A stretch of DNA of 16,048 bases. Origin: RGIG1959 sp051877215 (GTDB lineage: Bacteria > Bacillota > Clostridia > Oscillospirales > Acutalibacteraceae). A model generated the notes under the pieces. That model was not told the origin of the DNA, ran no database searches, and was given only the letters and a program-made list of their open reading frames with translations. A program made the position numbers and the translations under genes. Shown piece by piece: positions 13,946 through 16,048 of the stretch. The stretch's first letter is position 1, and every line of letters starts with the position of its first letter. The stretch spans positions 1 to 16,048 of the forward strand of contig JBJEIR010000078.1 of NCBI GenBank assembly GCA_051877215.1, read 5' to 3'.

Positions 13946-14005
13946 CGGCTTGCCGCTTTCGGCGGCGATGAGCCGATCGGCGAAAAACACCATCAAAAAC
14001 CATGC

Positions 14006-14044
14006 AAAACAAGGCGGATTTCTCCCAAAACCGCCTTGTTTTTT
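14006..14044 (+). terminator. Terminator of the liv operon
   Basis: A perfect 12-bp stem, AAAACAAGGCGG (14006-14017) with CCGCCTTGTTTT (14031-14042), 13-nt loop, and six T in a row (14039-14044). The AAAA/TTTT symmetry makes it potentially bidirectional. Its right arm overlaps the next gene's -35. Confidence 0.9.
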
Positions 14045-14064
14045 GTATGTATTTATGCTATGGT
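14036..14064 (+). promoter_or_regulatory. Promoter of the alpha-glucosidase gene
   Basis: -35 TTGTTT (14036-14041), 17-nt spacer, -10 TATGGT (14059-14064) with extended TGC (14056-14058). An alternative -10 is TATGCT (14054-14059), with a less favourable spacing. Predicted start near 14071, so the leader is only about 32 nt. The -35 lies within the descending arm of the preceding terminator. No cre-like site was recognised. Confidence 0.62.
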
Positions 14065-14102
14065 AGAAGCACCAAGTTTATAAAACAGGAGGGCGTTTGC
14101 CT

Positions 14103-15782
14103 ATGAAACAACCGTGGTGGAAAAGCGCGGTCGCCTATCAGATTTATCCGCGCAGCTTTAAGGACAGCAACGGCGACGGCGTCGGCGATATCCGCGGCAT
14201 CATCGAGAAGCTGGATTATCTGCAGGAGCTCGGCATTGATGTCGTGTGGATCAGTCCGCTGTATCAATCCCCGATGGATGACAACGGCTACGACATTTCC
14301 GATTATTACAGCATTGATCCGCTGTTCGGCACCAACGAGGATATGTATGAGCTGATCGACGAAGCTAAAAAGCGCGGTATCAGGATCATTATGGATCTGG
14401 TCATCAATCACTGCTCCGACGAGCATGAGTGGTTTCAAAAGGCGCTGGCCGACCCCGATTGTGAGGAGGCGGGATATTTCTATTTCCGCAACAGCAAAAA
14501 CGGCCCGCCCAACAACTGGCGTTCCATGTTCGGCGGCTCGGTGTGGGAAAATGTCGGCGGCGACCGCTATTATATGCACCTTTTCGGCAAAAAGCAGCCC
14601 GATCTCAACTGGGAAAATCCGAAGCTGCGTGAAAAGCTGTACGAAATGATCCGCTGGTGGCTCGACAGGGGCATTGCGGGCTTCCGTGTGGACGCGATCG
14701 TGCATATCAAAAAGGATCCCGATCTCGCCTCCCATCCCGCCGACGGTCCCGACGGTATGTGCGGGCTGTGCGGCTGGGCGCGCAACGCCAAGGGAATTGA
14801 CGAGTTTTTGGCCGAAATGCGCGACAAGGCGTTTACCGGCTATGACCCCGACTGCATGACGGTCGCGGAGGCGCCCGGCGTGCCGGCGGACGAGCTGTAC
14901 CGTTATGAGGGTGAAAACGGCTATTTCAGCATGCTGTTCGACTTCACCTACAGCGAGATCAACATTATGTACGGCGGCTGGGAAGATGCGCGCCCGATGG
15001 AGGATATCCCCGTCACCGAGCTGCGCGACATGATTTTCAAGCACATGGAGGACGCGCAAAAAGCCGGATGGCCGGCGGTTTACCTCGAAAACCACGACTA
15101 TTCCCGCTCGGTCAACAAATATCTTCCGACCGGTGAGGAGCGCAATTATCACGGCGCGACCATGCTCGCGACCATGTATCTCAATCTTCGCGGCACCCCG
15201 TTTATTTATCAGGGGCAGGAGCTCGGCATGACCAATATCCATTTCGACTCCATTGATGAGATCAACGACATCAGCTCGCGCAATCATTGGAACAGCGGCC
15301 TTGCGGCGGGACTTTCGGAGGAGAAGATCATGAAGGGCCTCAACGGCTACAGCCGCGATCAGAACCGCGTGCCGTTCCAGTGGGACGACAGCGAAAACGC
15401 GGGCTTTACCACCGGCAAGCCGTGGCTCAAGGTCAACCCGAATTATGTGGAGATCAATGCCAAGGCCGAGCAGGCGGACCCCCATTCCATCCTCGCTTAT
15501 TACAAGAAATTGGTGAATGTGCGTAAATCTTCCGTCGTGTCCGATGCGCTCAGTCTCGGAGATTTTGAGCCGGCGCTTTTGGAGGACGGCGATATCATCG
15601 CGTATAAGCGAATCGGTGAGCAGTCCTCGGCACTGGTCATCAACAATTATCTGAACGACACCCATTCGCTCACGTTGCCCTGCGCAGTCAAGAGCGTTGT
15701 CATCTCCAACTATGACGAGGTGGCGCTCGACGGCGACAAGCTGACGCTTGCACCGTATCAGGCGGTCGTGTTTGAGCTGTAA
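14103..15782 (+). CDS. GH13 alpha-glucosidase (oligo-glucosidase type)
   Basis: Cytoplasmic retaining glucosidase of 559 residues that should release glucose from the non-reducing end of maltose, isomaltose or short malto-oligosaccharides. No signal peptide. The TIM barrel opens with YQIYPRSF (12-19) and a calcium-loop motif DSNGDGVGD (21-29); region I is D98-H103 (DLVINH), QPDLNWENP follows, the nucleophile is D197 in GFRVDA, the acid/base E256 in TVAEAPG, and the stabiliser D332 in ENHD. A beta-sandwich end (to AVVFEL) completes the usual architecture. The residue after the nucleophile is alanine, where alpha-1,6-active relatives have valine, hinting at alpha-1,4 preference. Start is the ATG with AGGAGGG at 14088-14093; a TTG two codons earlier is too close to it. 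It is monocistronic, with no sugar transporter or regulator beside it. Glucose produced would feed glucokinase, which is encoded at the other end of the window. Trehalose-6-phosphate hydrolase is a less likely alternative. Confidence 0.9.
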   Translation: MKQPWWKSAVAYQIYPRSFKDSNGDGVGDIRGIIEKLDYLQELGIDVVWISPLYQSPMDDNGYDISDYYSIDPLFGTNEDMYELIDEAKKRGIRIIMDLVINHCSDEHEWFQKALADPDCEEAGYFYFRNSKNGPPNNWRSMFGGSVWENVGGDRYYMHLFGKKQPDLNWENPKLREKLYEMIRWWLDRGIAGFRVDAIVHIKKDPDLASHPADGPDGMCGLCGWARNAKGIDEFLAEMRDKAFTGYDPDCMTVAEAPGVPADELYRYEGENGYFSMLFDFTYSEINIMYGGWEDARPMEDIPVTELRDMIFKHMEDAQKAGWPAVYLENHDYSRSVNKYLPTGEERNYHGATMLATMYLNLRGTPFIYQGQELGMTNIHFDSIDEINDISSRNHWNSGLAAGLSEEKIMKGLNGYSRDQNRVPFQWDDSENAGFTTGKPWLKVNPNYVEINAKAEQADPHSILAYYKKLVNVRKSSVVSDALSLGDFEPALLEDGDIIAYKRIGEQSSALVINNYLNDTHSLTLPCAVKSVVISNYDEVALDGDKLTLAPYQAVVFEL

Positions 15783-15841
15783 ACACCGCCTTACAGCATA
15801 TTTGGGAAACGGTTTTTACCCGCCCACAAAGACAGATTCTT

Positions 15842-15879
15842 TGCCCAAGTGTTCGAAAGGACACTTGGGCAGTTTTATT
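15842..15879 (+). terminator. Terminator of the alpha-glucosidase gene
   Basis: A 13-bp stem (15842-15854 with 15859-15871, one G-U) closed by a GAAA tetraloop, followed by GTTTTATT. It lies 60 nt after the stop codon. Its tail (15871-15879) is also the first spacer-like unit of the hairpin array. Confidence 0.85.
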
Positions 15880-15956
15880 CGCCTTACGGCGAGTGATATT
15901 GCGAAAGCAGTGATATTTGGCTGTCGCCAAGTGTTATTGCCTGCGGCAGTTTTGCG
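15871..15956. repeat. Tandem array of 9-nt spacers and mini-hairpins
   Basis: Four 9-nt units related to AGTGATATT alternate with short self-complementary blocks. The order is AGTTTTATT (15871), CGCC-TTAC-GGCG, AGTGATATT (15892), GC-GAAA-GC, AGTGATATT (15909), TGGC-TGTC-GCCA, AGTGTTATT (15930), GCC-TGC-GGC, then a decayed AGTTTTGCG at 15948. The blocks differ in sequence but each can fold; the spacer's terminal T and initial A add a closing pair. No open frame of note. It looks like an intergenic repeat rather than a gene; I assign no function. Confidence 0.6.
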
Positions 15957-15995
15957 GGCTGATTCTTCCCATCGGAAAAGTCTGTTGCACCACTG

Positions 15996-16048
15996 CCTCC
16001 CTCTGATGAGGGAGGTGGCAAAAATCTTTGATTTTTGACGGAGGGAGA
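15996..16048. repeat. REP-like palindromic element, cut by window end
   Basis: CCTCCCTC-TGAT-GAGGGAGG (15996-16015) is a perfect 8-bp hairpin, followed by CAAAAATC-TTT-GATTTTTG (16019-16037), another 8-bp hairpin, and then GACGGAGGGAG, which repeats the purine-rich arm. Such compact double palindromes suggest an interspersed repeat of gut Clostridia; this is recollection and not verified. The element continues beyond the window. Confidence 0.5.

Noticed and set aside
14058..15665. 535-codon open frame opposite the alpha-glucosidase
   Set aside because: All GH13 catalytic motifs are on the plus strand; the reverse frame is compositionally a shadow with no recognisable domain.
15871..15956. 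CRISPR array
   Set aside because: The repeated unit is only 9 nt and intervening blocks are 8-12 nt and self-complementary; no cas genes are present.

Overview
The window looks like a chromosomal segment from a GC-rich member of the Clostridia (Bacillota), plausibly a gut anaerobe of the Oscillospirales/Ruminococcaceae type. The evidence is strong AGGAGG-type ribosome binding sites, TTGNNN/TATAAT promoters with 17-bp spacers, a perfect CIRCE operator, a ROK glucokinase, a DUF951 mini-protein and a coaE-lytic transglycosylase pair. The lineage is inferred from these features; there is no rRNA in the window. Genes are tightly packed. I see no tRNA, CRISPR array, insertion sequence or phage gene.

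Positions 1-1023 hold a leftward glucokinase (glk) with a promoter and a hairpin terminator. A divergent promoter at 1164-1192 drives a rightward run: a 59-residue DUF951 protein, release factor 1 (prfA) and a Sua5-type threonylcarbamoyl-AMP synthase (tsaC). A terminator at 3744-3771 precedes coaE, which overlaps a membrane-anchored lytic transglycosylase by ATGA; an M18 aminopeptidase follows. The theme is housekeeping: translation termination, tRNA t6A modification, CoA synthesis, wall remodelling and peptide breakdown. A two-tier hairpin at 6556-6609 separates this from convergent htpG.

htpG (leftward, 8545-6629) has a textbook CIRCE element over its predicted transcription start, predicting HrcA repression. 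Rightward from 8831 lies a complete branched-chain amino acid type ABC importer in the order livJ-livH-livM-livG-livF. Its control region is elaborate: a palindrome touching the livJ -35, a leader hairpin before a T7 run, a terminator after livJ, and a separate palindrome, promoter and leader hairpin before livH. Strong terminator after livJ plus a second promoter would uncouple binding-protein and permease levels.

A stand-alone GH13 alpha-glucosidase (14103-15782) follows, with a promoter whose -35 lies inside the upstream terminator. Beyond its own GNRA-loop terminator is a non-coding tail: a tandem array in which a 9-nt AGTGATATT-like spacer alternates with small hairpins of different sequence, then a palindromic REP-like element that runs off the window end. 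This tail is the least explained part of the window. Nothing among the protein genes points to a new multi-gene system; the novelty here is regulatory and repeat architecture.
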